Positions 1 to 8,027 of a stretch of DNA of 28,909 nucleotides are shown here, piece after piece. The notes under the pieces were generated by a model that was not told where the DNA came from, ran no database searches, and was given only the letters and a program-made list of their open reading frames with translations. Numbering within the stretch: position 1 is the first letter of the stretch; every line of letters begins with the position of its first letter. Made by a program: the position numbers and the translations under genes. The DNA is taken from assembly GCA_964514385.1 (NCBI GenBank), contig CAZEQJ010000037.1, positions 1 through 28,909 of the forward strand, written 5' to 3'. The DNA comes from CAZEQJ01 sp964514385 (GTDB lineage: Bacteria; Bacteroidota; Bacteroidia; Cytophagales; Cyclobacteriaceae).

Positions 1-33
1 GTCAGGTGCTCTAACCAACTGAGCTAAGGGCCC
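1..33 (-). tRNA. tRNA, 5' half only (anticodon off the window edge)
   Basis: Read on the minus strand, this is the first 33 bases of a tRNA. The acceptor strand is GGGCCCT, followed by TA at positions 8-9, a D-stem GCTC/GAGC around the loop AGTTGGTTA, the 26th base A, the anticodon stem strand CCTGA, and C32. The window starts just before U33, so the anticodon cannot be read. This kind of 5' half is shared by tRNA-Ile, tRNA-Lys and others in Bacteroidota, so no amino acid is assigned. Confidence 0.9.
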
Positions 34-82
34 CAATACCGCCCGGCATTAACTCCACCGGTACGTTCCCTGAACGGGAGCG

Positions 83-114
83 CAAATTTAGCTAAAATCT
101 TTTGAATCATACAA
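83..114 (-). promoter_or_regulatory. Promoter of the left-edge tRNA (TTG-N21-TAAATTTG)
   Basis: On the minus strand a TTG (114-112) is followed after 21 bases by TAAATTTG (90-83). This matches the Bacteroidota housekeeping pattern TTG-N19-21-TAnnTTTG. Transcription would start near position 77 and leave a leader of roughly 40 bases before the tRNA at 33. It lies between the stop of the DUF885 gene and the tRNA on the same strand, so the tRNA should be transcribed independently. Confidence 0.7.
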
Positions 115-148
115 CTACCACGCCCTGCTAAACTGACCTTTTTTAATC

Positions 149-1825
149 TCATTTTACACCACCTGCCCCTGTTTGTGGCTCCGGAGCTATACCTGTCACC
201 TCCCACTTGCTCAGTGTCACCGGAATATTCCCCTGTGCGTTCAGCTCATCAAAAAACTCCTTCAGCCTGAACTCCTCTCCCGCATGCTCCTTGTTGCGTC
301 CGTATTCCATCATCACATCTTCCAGCAGGTATTTTCCCGAAATATAACTTGTGCCATAGCCCGGCTGCCTCAGGTAAAGATGCTGCTCGAATATCAATAA
401 AGTGGGTTCTGTCTTCATCCAACCCCGCGGGGTATAGGCTGAATGGACCCCTCCTGCTTCTTCCATCGTCATCATATTGGCATGTGCATACAATGAACCC
501 AGCCCCCGTGCAGCGCGCTGTGCGATCAGGATGTACACGATCTCCCTTACTCTGGGATCATCATCATATAACCCTGCCTGCATAAACATCTCCTCCACAG
601 CCGTTGCCGTACCTTCATTACGGGAGTCGAAAATATTGTATAACAACGGCGTTCTTCTGATCTCGCTGGCGTGCGGTTCGTTGTCCATCCTGGCCAGCTC
701 AAACCAATGGTAAAAATGGGAAAACAATGGCCTGGGATCATAATGCGAGGTGATATAAAAAAAGTTGCGCCGCTCCTCGGGTATATACTCTCCCAAGTGG
801 GCTCTCAGCGCCGGCTCGAAATACTCTTTGACGGTGACTATAGCTTCGTCCTCCAAAAAACGCAGTAAACTGACTGCCGCCCGTTCTGCCAGAGCATCAT
901 ACGATGCAGGTGAGTCAGCCGGAAATAATGGGGGAAGCTCACGGTTTCGGTGTTCTTCAAGCTTCAATGATGACCACGCCCTCGCCAGCTCCCGCTTCAG
1001 TATCATAACCTCATCTTCCCAGGTGAGTGGCACAAGGTGAACATTTTGTAAATACCAGGTGTAGTTGTCTTTTCCGATACCTGACGGACCGGTTTTCGAT
1101 GCGGATTGCTCTTCGAGCCATGCAGCCAATCCATTAGTAGACGTGATAGCAGCATCAATGGCCGCTACAATTTCGTCGTCATTCCTGACACCATCCCAGC
1201 CTCTGATCGTCTCCAGGTTACGGCTTTGTGTTTTGATATCCCGGATACCCGCAATCCACAGATCCCGTGCATTGCCTGTCAGGTTTAGCTTTGCCTGTTC
1301 ATTGAGCGGTGGTATCACCGACAGGTCGTCCAGAAGGCGTTTCCGCTCATCTGCTGATAAGGGAAACGTATACGTCCAGATTTCCGTCGTACGATGATGC
1401 GTAGGCCCCTCATGTGCCGGCACATCACTCCTCGCCATCCATACCGATTTATAAAATGCAGGATCCCGCACCCAGGGCTTTAATATGTGGTGGTTGAAAT
1501 CATAGCCATTCATTTCTGCCCATACGATCATCCAGTCCACTTTGTGTGAAACAGCCCAGCCCGTGGTATCCATTTCCAGCAATGCCTGCCTGAGCTCTGT
1601 GAAAGCCGGCCAGCGGGCTTCGAAAGTAGCCTTTGTGTAGTCAGGGGCACCCGCAGCCATGGGCGGCTCCTCAAACGCGCGCCACCGGTGAAACAGGGCA
1701 AACAGATCGTCATAATCGGCTGATTTCAGCGCTATGTTGCTATCCTCAGATTTTTCTGCAGGCTCAGGCGTGCACGAAACCAGGACAAGTGATAAATAAA
1801 AAAGTGAGAATAAGACTCTTTTCAT
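149..1825 (-). CDS. DUF885-family lipoprotein (putative peptidase-like)
   Basis: This encodes 558 residues. I chose the ATG at 1825 because it places a clean lipoprotein signal peptide (MKRVLFSLFYLSLVLVSC, lipid anchor at Cys18) at the N-terminus; the reading frame stays open further upstream but would bury that signal. The C-terminal half carries DUF885 landmarks: a segment NEGTATAVEEMFMQAGL, later QPGYGTSYISGK, and the closing pattern F-DELNAQGNIPVTL. DUF885 proteins are mostly uncharacterised and are distantly related to M3/M32-like helical metallopeptidases. No HExxH motif is evident, so catalysis is not assured. The protein is probably anchored in the outer membrane. It is divergent from the amino-acid symporter operon and has its own consensus promoter, so a role in peptide breakdown feeding that operon is possible but only inferred. 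Confidence 0.85.
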   Translation of the reverse strand: MKRVLFSLFYLSLVLVSCTPEPAEKSEDSNIALKSADYDDLFALFHRWRAFEEPPMAAGAPDYTKATFEARWPAFTELRQALLEMDTTGWAVSHKVDWMIVWAEMNGYDFNHHILKPWVRDPAFYKSVWMARSDVPAHEGPTHHRTTEIWTYTFPLSADERKRLLDDLSVIPPLNEQAKLNLTGNARDLWIAGIRDIKTQSRNLETIRGWDGVRNDDEIVAAIDAAITSTNGLAAWLEEQSASKTGPSGIGKDNYTWYLQNVHLVPLTWEDEVMILKRELARAWSSLKLEEHRNRELPPLFPADSPASYDALAERAAVSLLRFLEDEAIVTVKEYFEPALRAHLGEYIPEERRNFFYITSHYDPRPLFSHFYHWFELARMDNEPHASEIRRTPLLYNIFDSRNEGTATAVEEMFMQAGLYDDDPRVREIVYILIAQRAARGLGSLYAHANMMTMEEAGGVHSAYTPRGWMKTEPTLLIFEQHLYLRQPGYGTSYISGKYLLEDVMMEYGRNKEHAGEEFRLKEFFDELNAQGNIPVTLSKWEVTGIAPEPQTGAGGVK

Positions 1826-1911
1826 TGGCATACGATTCATGCAGCTATTTAACATTTTATCGTGAAAAAGGAAAAGAGAATGCCAGAAGGAATAGAAGTG
1901 AAAAAAACATA

Positions 1912-1942
1912 CAAATCTACTAAAATCTATGCCATATCTCAA
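1912..1942 (-). promoter_or_regulatory. Promoter of the DUF885 lipoprotein (TTG-N20-TAGATTTG)
   Basis: On the minus strand TTG at 1942-1940 and TAGATTTG at 1919-1912 are separated by 20 bases, a full match to the Bacteroidota sigma pattern. The predicted start near 1906 gives a leader of about 80 bases before the ATG at 1825. A promoter here also supports the internal ATG, because upstream in-frame starts would lie at or above the predicted transcription start. Confidence 0.65.
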
Positions 1943-1980
1943 TTCACACAGCCTTTATTCCGGATTTTAGTCCGCATGCA

Positions 1981-2011
1981 TTGGTTTAATGGCCTGCAGA
2001 ACAAACCTTTG
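1981..2011 (+). promoter_or_regulatory. Candidate promoter of the symporter operon (TTG-N20-AACCTTTG)
   Basis: TTG at 1981-1983 and AACCTTTG at 2004-2011 are spaced by 20 bases. The -7 box has one mismatch (A for T at the first position) to TAnnTTTG. Transcription near 2017 would leave a leader of about 30 bases before the chosen ATG at 2049. No better match was seen in the divergent intergenic region. Confidence 0.4.
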
Positions 2012-2048
2012 CCAGTCACAAATCAAAATCCCAAAACATCATTCTTGC

Positions 2049-3473
2049 ATGCATTGGATAGACATTTCCATATTTGGCATCTACATGCTTGCCCTCATCA
2101 GTGTAGGGCTGTATTTTTTGAAAAAAAACAAGGAAGATGAGGACTATTATGTAGGTGGCCGGAAAATGACTGCCGGACATATCGGTATTTCAGTGGTGGC
2201 AACAGATGTAGGGGGTGGGTTCTCCATAGGACTTGGCGGCCTTGGTTTTACTATGGGATTGTCCGGGTCATGGATGCTCTTCACCGGGCTGCTGGGGGCA
2301 TGGCTGGCGGCTGTATACCTGATCCCTAAAGTTAAGGATAACCCTAAATTTGCCCGTTTCACCACTTTCCCTCAGATTTTTGGTAGTATTTTCGATAAAA
2401 AAACAGCGCTTCTCGCCGGAATTATCTCCTTTATTGGCTACACCGGCTTTACCAGTGCCCAGGTGCTCGCCGGAGCCAAGCTGGCAACGGGCACTATTGA
2501 GGCTTTAAATGTCAATACTGCCGTCATCATCATGGGTGCCATCACGATTGGGTACACCGTAATGGGAGGTATCAAAGCGGTGATTTATACGGACACCGTT
2601 CAGTGGATATTGCTCCTTTCAGGACTTATATTCATCGGTATTCCGATTGCCTACCATGCTGTGGGAGGAATGCCGGCAATTCGCGAAACCATACAGCCCG
2701 GCATGTTGTCCCTCACAAATTTGTCGTGGACAGATCTTCTCAACTGGGCGATTACCATCATCCCGATCTGGTTTGTAGGCATGACACTCTATCAGCGTAT
2801 TTATGCCTGCAGGGACACAAAAACAGCCCGAAAGGCATGGTATATTGCCGGTTTCTTTGAATATCCTATCATGGCCTTCATGGGTGTGACACTGGGTATT
2901 CTCGCCAAAGTGGCGGCTGATCAGGGTATGTTTGCCTACCTGGGCCCCGATAATATATCCCAGACCGATCCGGAGGTAGGTCTACCCATGTTACTGCGTA
3001 CTGTGCTGCCTACAGGCATGTTGGGGCTTATGCTCTCCGCCTATTTCTCTGCTGTATTGAGCACCGCCGATAGTTGCCTGATGGCCGCCTCCGGTAATCT
3101 TACCACCGATGTCATTGGTCATTTCTCCAACAAGCTGAATTCCATCCGCTCATCGCAGATCGCCACGTTGATCCTGGGAGTGGTCGCCCTTACCATTGCA
3201 CTTGTGACAACCAATGTACTGGATGTGATGCTATCCAGCTACGCTTTCATGGTATCCGGCCTTTTCATACCCATCGTAGGAGGTCTGTACTATAAAAAAG
3301 CTACCGCAGATGGAGCCTTCTGGGCCATGCTCACCGGTGGCACGGTAACATTGGCACTCAGCACCCTGGTCACTGACCTTCCATTGGGCATCGATGCCAA
3401 CCTATACGGCATAGTTTCGTCATTAATAGTATTCCTAACAATATCCAAACTTCAATATGGACGCCGAAAATAA
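2049..3473 (+). CDS. Sodium:solute symporter (SSF family)
   Basis: This is a 474-residue inner-membrane transporter, probably importing an organic solute with sodium. The start at 2049 puts the first membrane helix (IFGIYMLALISVGLYFL) immediately after the N-terminus, followed by the family signature D-YYVGGRKM and a glycine-rich second helix (GGGFSIGLGGLGFTMG). The rest is a regular alternation of about 13 hydrophobic helices, which is usual for SSF members. The conserved segment LSAYFSAVLSTADSCLMAASG, described here by its core AVLSTADS, matches the sodium-site helix of proline/pantothenate/sugar symporters. The substrate cannot be read from sequence. The downstream acetyltransferase, racemases and amidohydrolase make an amino acid or acylated amino acid plausible. 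Its 3' end overlaps the next gene by 17 bases. Confidence 0.92.
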   Translation: MHWIDISIFGIYMLALISVGLYFLKKNKEDEDYYVGGRKMTAGHIGISVVATDVGGGFSIGLGGLGFTMGLSGSWMLFTGLLGAWLAAVYLIPKVKDNPKFARFTTFPQIFGSIFDKKTALLAGIISFIGYTGFTSAQVLAGAKLATGTIEALNVNTAVIIMGAITIGYTVMGGIKAVIYTDTVQWILLLSGLIFIGIPIAYHAVGGMPAIRETIQPGMLSLTNLSWTDLLNWAITIIPIWFVGMTLYQRIYACRDTKTARKAWYIAGFFEYPIMAFMGVTLGILAKVAADQGMFAYLGPDNISQTDPEVGLPMLLRTVLPTGMLGLMLSAYFSAVLSTADSCLMAASGNLTTDVIGHFSNKLNSIRSSQIATLILGVVALTIALVTTNVLDVMLSSYAFMVSGLFIPIVGGLYYKKATADGAFWAMLTGGTVTLALSTLVTDLPLGIDANLYGIVSSLIVFLTISKLQYGRRK

Positions 3474-3915
3474 TTCAGTTTCTTTCCAAACGATAGCTTC
3501 TATCGACAATGCTTCCTATATCGTGAAAAAGGAGATTGCCGATTTTCTGTTTGAGCACCTGGGGCAGTATGGTGACCCGCATGAAGATATCATGCGATGC
3601 CTTGATTATTCACTCAGCAAATTCCCGCATGAGGGGGGCTTTGTGATTCTTGCCCGTGATAAGCAGGATATAGTAGGTGCGGTAGTGATAAACAAAACCG
3701 GAATGTCCGGATATATTCCTGAAAACATTCTGGTTTACATTGCAGTACATAATAATCAAAGAGGTAAAGGGCTTGGCGGGCAGCTGATGGAAAAAGCATT
3801 ACAGCTGGCTCAGGGAGATGTGGCTCTCCACGTCGAGCACGACAACCCGGCACGTCGTCTTTACGAACGGGTTGGATTTACCAGCAAATACCTTGAAATG
3901 CGTTACAAAAAATAA
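3457..3915 (+). CDS. GNAT-family N-acetyltransferase
   Basis: This is a 152-residue single-domain acetyltransferase. The acetyl-CoA pyrophosphate-binding loop is visible as QRGKGLGGQLM (RxxGxG) at about residues 98-108, preceded by the beta-4 strand ENILVYIAVH. The beta-5/alpha-4 region is VEHDNPARRLYERVGF, a classic GNAT ending with asparagine and tyrosine. The ATG at 3457 lies inside the symporter gene (17-base overlap), and the stop is two bases before the next start, so the gene is embedded in the operon. The acceptor is unknown. From context it could N-acetylate an amino acid or amine handled by the neighbouring enzymes. Confidence 0.9.
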   Translation: MDAENNSVSFQTIASIDNASYIVKKEIADFLFEHLGQYGDPHEDIMRCLDYSLSKFPHEGGFVILARDKQDIVGAVVINKTGMSGYIPENILVYIAVHNNQRGKGLGGQLMEKALQLAQGDVALHVEHDNPARRLYERVGFTSKYLEMRYKK

Positions 3916-3917
3916 TC

Positions 3918-4988
3918 ATGGCATTTATAACCCTGGATCGGGCCAAACTCAAACATAATTATCAGTTCTTACTTCAACATTTCACTGAGCGGGATGTCTC
4001 CTGGGGTGTGGTGACCAAGCTATTATGTGGCAATGAACTCTACCTGAAAGAAGTGCTCAACCTCAATCCCGGTGAAGTACATGACAGCCGTATATCAAAC
4101 CTGCAGAAGATAAAGGAGATAGATCCTGCTATTCAGACGGTGTACATAAAACCTCCTGCCAAACGAAATATCCCAAATGTGGTTCGCTGGGCGGATGTGA
4201 GCTTCAATACAGAGTATGTAACGATGAAGCTGCTCTCAGACGAGGCAAGCAAACAGGATAAGGTGCATAAGGTGATCATCATGATCGAAACCGGAGACCT
4301 TCGTGAAGGTGTGATGGGTGACCATCTGGTAGATTTTTACGGGAGCTGCTTTGAGTTGCCCAACATTGAAATTGTAGGCATCGGGACCAATCTCAACTGC
4401 CTCCACGGTGTATTGCCCTCTCAGGATAAACTCATACAACTCTCATTATATAAGCAGATCATCGAGCTGAAGTTCAATAAACGCATACCCTGGATATCGG
4501 GCGGCACCTCAGTAACCATACCCCTGATGCTCAACCATCTGCTGCCTAAGGGTGTTAATCATTTTCGCATCGGGGAAACCCTGTATTTCGGTGCCAACCT
4601 CTACGATGAAAACACCATCGAAGGGATGCATGATGATGTATTTGAACTCAATGCCGAAATCATTGAAATAACACGTAAACCGAAAGTACCCATAGGTGAG
4701 TTTGGTGTAGACCCTCAGGGAGAATCTTATGAAGTTGATGAATCACTTTACGGCGAATACTCGTATAGGGCTATTCTGGATATCGGACTTTTGGACATAG
4801 ACCCTAAATACATCGATCTGGAGGACAAGTCCTTTGAAATAGCCGGTGCCAGCTCCGATATGATCGTCATTGACCTGGGGGAAAACAAACAGGGCAATAA
4901 AGTAGGAGATCTGGTCAAGCTTAAATTAAAATATATGGGTGTCCTTTCGCTGATGAATTCAGATTACATCGATAAAAAGATAAAATGA
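3918..4988 (+). CDS. Alanine-racemase-fold PLP enzyme, ornithine-racemase/YhfX-like
   Basis: This 356-residue protein has the alanine racemase fold (TIM barrel plus beta domain). The N-terminus (FITLDRAKLKHNY) and the first PLP segment WGVVTKLLCGN, where Lys34 is the expected Schiff-base lysine, fit the family. The segment IETGDLREGV and the following IVGIGTNLNCLHG are typical of the ornithine racemase / YhfX branch rather than Alr, and the ISGGTSVT and HFRIGETLYFG segments also fit. The likely reaction is racemisation of an amino acid other than alanine, in the cytoplasm. It overlaps the M20 gene by 4 bases (ATGA), implying translational coupling. Substrate specificity is inferred from subfamily motifs only. 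A second, canonical alanine racemase lies two genes downstream. Confidence 0.82.
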   Translation: MAFITLDRAKLKHNYQFLLQHFTERDVSWGVVTKLLCGNELYLKEVLNLNPGEVHDSRISNLQKIKEIDPAIQTVYIKPPAKRNIPNVVRWADVSFNTEYVTMKLLSDEASKQDKVHKVIIMIETGDLREGVMGDHLVDFYGSCFELPNIEIVGIGTNLNCLHGVLPSQDKLIQLSLYKQIIELKFNKRIPWISGGTSVTIPLMLNHLLPKGVNHFRIGETLYFGANLYDENTIEGMHDDVFELNAEIIEITRKPKVPIGEFGVDPQGESYEVDESLYGEYSYRAILDIGLLDIDPKYIDLEDKSFEIAGASSDMIVIDLGENKQGNKVGDLVKLKLKYMGVLSLMNSDYIDKKIK

Positions 4989-6139
4989 GCATTTTTGAGT
5001 GGCTGGATATGGATGAGCTGATTTCTATCCGGCATCACATGCATCAGCATCCGGAGCTAAGCGGGCAGGAAAGCCGCACGTCACAATACCTGTCGGATAT
5101 CGTAGAAAAGCTGAATCCTGACATCTTACTTCATTACCCCACCGGGAAGGGTTTTGTGGCTTGTTTCAAAGGTAAAAAAAACAGCCGCTCCGTGGGTTTT
5201 CGTGCAGATATTGACGCGCTGCCTATTGAGGATGAAATTGAAAAAGACTACAAAAGCAGGCTCAATGGAGTAGGCCATAAATGCGGACATGATGGCCATA
5301 GCGCCTACCTTATCGGCATGGCGCATTATTTCGCATCGCACAGGGACAGGGGCGACCGCTGGCTCATCTTTCAGCCTGAGGAGGAGACCGGTTCAGGTGC
5401 TGAAAAGATAGTGCAATGGAATCCCTTTGGTGATGATGTGCCAGATTATATTTTTGGCTTCCACAATATGCCGGGCTATCCGCTGCACCATATCATACTG
5501 AAAAATGAGACGTTCTGCCTCGGCTCAAAGGGACTGATCTATCATTTTCAGGGCACCAGTTCCCATGCTGCCGAGCCTGAAAAAGGGAATAACCCGGCCT
5601 ATGCCATGGCTGAGGTCCTCACCGAGATCGAAGATATCTCATTTGACATCACCGAGGAGCGTACCTCCATCATCACTCCTATCTACCATAAAACAGGCTC
5701 GCGTGCTTTTGGTACAAATCCGGGTCGCGGTACACTGATGTTTACCATCAGGGCTTCAGATGATTCACAACTTTCACGTCTGGAAAAGAAAGTAGACAAC
5801 ATCATAGAAAATGTATGCGGTGAGCGTAAACTGAAGTGGCGTAAGGAAACATCTGACTTTTTTCCTACCACAATCAACACATCCAAAGCCTTTGAGAAGG
5901 TAGAGGAAACGGCCATAGAACATAATTTCTCCATTACCCAGCTCCATGAGCCTGTGCGATGGTCAGAAGATTTTGCCTGGTACCGAAAATTATCAGAAGT
6001 TTGTTATTTTGGCGTTGGAGCGGGAGAGTTTGCTCCTGCGTTACATCATCCGCAATACGATTTTCCTGACCCCTTACTAAAGACAGCTGTAGACTTTGGA
6101 GTAAAATTAAGCGAAAAAATTGATGCTGAATCCCGGTGA
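4985..6139 (+). CDS. M20D-family amidohydrolase / N-acyl-amino-acid deacylase
   Basis: This 384-residue zinc hydrolase belongs to the M20D (hippurate hydrolase / aminoacylase) group. The order of motifs is RHHMHQHPELSGQE (residues 16-29), GFRADIDALPI (71-81), the metal ligands in GHKCGHDGH (97-105, with Cys100 and His102), the glutamate pair in FQPEEETGSGA (129-139), HNMPGYP, and a dimerisation domain beginning near the SSHAAEPEKGNNPA segment. The family hydrolyses N-acyl amino acids or their conjugates in the cytoplasm. The start overlaps the upstream racemase stop (ATGA), and its end overlaps the alanine racemase by 17 bases. Being sandwiched between two racemases suggests it supplies a free amino acid to one of them. 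Confidence 0.92.
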   Translation: MSIFEWLDMDELISIRHHMHQHPELSGQESRTSQYLSDIVEKLNPDILLHYPTGKGFVACFKGKKNSRSVGFRADIDALPIEDEIEKDYKSRLNGVGHKCGHDGHSAYLIGMAHYFASHRDRGDRWLIFQPEEETGSGAEKIVQWNPFGDDVPDYIFGFHNMPGYPLHHIILKNETFCLGSKGLIYHFQGTSSHAAEPEKGNNPAYAMAEVLTEIEDISFDITEERTSIITPIYHKTGSRAFGTNPGRGTLMFTIRASDDSQLSRLEKKVDNIIENVCGERKLKWRKETSDFFPTTINTSKAFEKVEETAIEHNFSITQLHEPVRWSEDFAWYRKLSEVCYFGVGAGEFAPALHHPQYDFPDPLLKTAVDFGVKLSEKIDAESR

Positions 6140-7313
6140 CTACCGTGTAAACCCTATTAAAAACACCTCCTGGATCGAACTGGATAAGCAGGCCTATCAG
6201 AATAATTACAGGTACATCCACAGCATCCTGAAACCAAATGTAAAATATTCTGCTGTGATCAAGGGCAATGCCTATGGCCACGGTATTGAAAAAATGGTGC
6301 CCCTGATGGAGGAAGCCGGCGCTGACCACTTTTCAGTATTCTCAGCTTACGAAGCGTATAAGGCTTTTAAATCAAAAAAAAGTGAGACAAAGCTCATGAT
6401 CATGGGTGAAGTGGACGACTCCGATGCTATGGAATGGGTCATAGGGCACGACATTGACTTTTTCGTTTTTGACATGGCAAGGCTTGAACTGGCGGTAGAA
6501 ACAGCGAAAAAATGGAATAAGAAGGCCGGTATACACCTTGAACTTGAAACCGGAATGCACCGCACCGGTTTTGATGAAAGAACACTCAGCCGGCTGGCAA
6601 AATTTATCAGGGAACATCAGTCACAGCTGGAAATCAAAGGGATGACCACGCATTATGCCGGTGCCGAAAACATCGCCAATCACATACGTATCAGCAACCA
6701 GATCACAACATTTAACCGCCTTTCTGACAAGCTTAGACGTATGAAAATTACGGCAGAGACCTATCATACCGCCTGCTCAGCCGCCACGATCAACTTCAGA
6801 GACAGTCATATGGACATGGTAAGGCTGGGCATACTATCCTATGGATTCTGGCCAAGCAGAGAATCATTTGTGCTACATATTGCAAGAAAATCAAAGAAAA
6901 ACCCTGTAGATCCCCTCAAGCGTGTAATCAGCTGGAAAACGAAGGTAATGTCACTCAAAAAAGTCAATGTAGGTGAATTTATAGGATATGGAACATCCTA
7001 CCTGGCGGAGCGGGATATGACAGTTGCCGCCATTCCTGTGGGTTATTCCTATGGATTTAGCAGGTTGCTAAGCAATACGGGACAGGTATTGATAAAAGGA
7101 AAAAAGGCTCCGGTGGTAGGCACCGTCAATATGAATATGACCCTGGTGGATATTACCCTCATAAAAGGGGTAAAAAAAGGAGATGAGGTAGTGCTGATAG
7201 GCGATCAGGGTAAAATGACCAATACCGTATCGTCATTTAGCGAAATGACCCAGGTAGTGAACTACGAAATGCTGACCCGTCTTCCCGCAGACATACCCCG
7301 CATCGTTGTTTAG
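6123..7313 (+). CDS. alr: Alanine racemase
   Basis: This encodes 396 residues, the usual length for Alr. I used the ATG at 6123 rather than the TTG directly before it. The PLP lysine is Lys47 in AVIKGNAYGHG. The second catalytic residue, the tyrosine from the partner subunit, is in EFIGYGTSY, followed by the family pattern AAIPVGYSYGFSR. VVGTVNMNMTLVDIT and GDEVVLIGDQG belong to the C-terminal beta domain. The enzyme interconverts L- and D-alanine for peptidoglycan or D-alanine catabolism. As the last gene of a transport and amidohydrolase operon it may be a catabolic or dedicated paralogue rather than the essential housekeeping copy, and whether another alr exists in the genome cannot be seen here. 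It follows the M20 gene with a 17-base overlap. Confidence 0.92.
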   Translation: MLNPGDYRVNPIKNTSWIELDKQAYQNNYRYIHSILKPNVKYSAVIKGNAYGHGIEKMVPLMEEAGADHFSVFSAYEAYKAFKSKKSETKLMIMGEVDDSDAMEWVIGHDIDFFVFDMARLELAVETAKKWNKKAGIHLELETGMHRTGFDERTLSRLAKFIREHQSQLEIKGMTTHYAGAENIANHIRISNQITTFNRLSDKLRRMKITAETYHTACSAATINFRDSHMDMVRLGILSYGFWPSRESFVLHIARKSKKNPVDPLKRVISWKTKVMSLKKVNVGEFIGYGTSYLAERDMTVAAIPVGYSYGFSRLLSNTGQVLIKGKKAPVVGTVNMNMTLVDITLIKGVKKGDEVVLIGDQGKMTNTVSSFSEMTQVVNYEMLTRLPADIPRIVV

Positions 7314-7370
7314 TTAGTTTTGGCACAATAAGTGTATGCTGTAAGCGTAATAAATTTATAATTTATTTCA

Positions 7371-8027
7371 TTGAGAACCTTATTCCTGACCCTTCTTCTC
7401 TTTACCGCCTCCGAACAGGAAGAAGTATGCAACGTCATCATCGATCATTATGCTCCCGCGTCGTCCCAGGAGCTCGCGGCATTATGTATAGGTGCGCCTG
7501 AACTGCTGCGATACAATGAACTAGACAACCTCATCGAAACCAGAGCACTCGAGCTGTTATATGTGCAGCGCGGACCACAGCTGGCGGACTTCAGCATCGG
7601 CAATTACCAGATGAAGCCTTCCTTCATTGAAAAACTTGAGGAGGAGATCTGCAGCTCCGCGATACTTGAAAAAAAATATGGATGGGTAACAGACCTTGGC
7701 ACACTGCATGAAAAAGAAAAACGGGCCATGCGCCTTGAAAACATTCAACAACCTGAATATCAGAAAGCTTACCTGAATGCCTTCTTTCTATGGGCTGTTA
7801 CTGCCTACCAACTGGATAGCCTTAGCCTGGACGATAAAATCGTTTTTGTTGCCTCTGCATACAATCTTGGCTTTGGTTATAACAAGGAAGAAATCATAAG
7901 CTATAGCTTTAAACAGTATTTTCCGTACGGACGAAATTTTAAAGGTCAGCAATACGCATATGGTCAGCTGGCAAAAATAATCTATCACCAAACCAACATG
8001 TTATGCAATTCAGATTTTCCTTATTAA
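7371..8027 (+). CDS. Exported protein of unknown function, TTG start
   Basis: This encodes 218 residues. The only plausible start is TTG at 7371: an in-frame stop lies at 7359, and no later ATG precedes the conserved-looking body. A short hydrophobic stretch (LFLTLLLFTAS) suggests a signal peptide. The segment FSIGNYQMKPSF followed much later by ASAYNLGFGYNKEEI faintly recalls the SxxGxxQ and YNxG motifs of soluble lytic transglycosylases, but a clear catalytic glutamate context is lacking, so I do not call that function. The 3' end overlaps the following lipoprotein gene by 25 bases, which suggests a shared transcript. Two cysteines near the N-terminus and one near the C-terminus could form a disulfide. 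The intergenic space before it (57 bases) shows no terminator. Confidence 0.7.
   Translation: MRTLFLTLLLFTASEQEEVCNVIIDHYAPASSQELAALCIGAPELLRYNELDNLIETRALELLYVQRGPQLADFSIGNYQMKPSFIEKLEEEICSSAILEKKYGWVTDLGTLHEKEKRAMRLENIQQPEYQKAYLNAFFLWAVTAYQLDSLSLDDKIVFVASAYNLGFGYNKEEIISYSFKQYFPYGRNFKGQQYAYGQLAKIIYHQTNMLCNSDFPY

Noticed and set aside
7371..8027. Firm call of the TTG-start protein as a lytic transglycosylase
   Set aside because: Only two short motif resemblances are present and the catalytic Glu-Ser context (ESxG) is not found.
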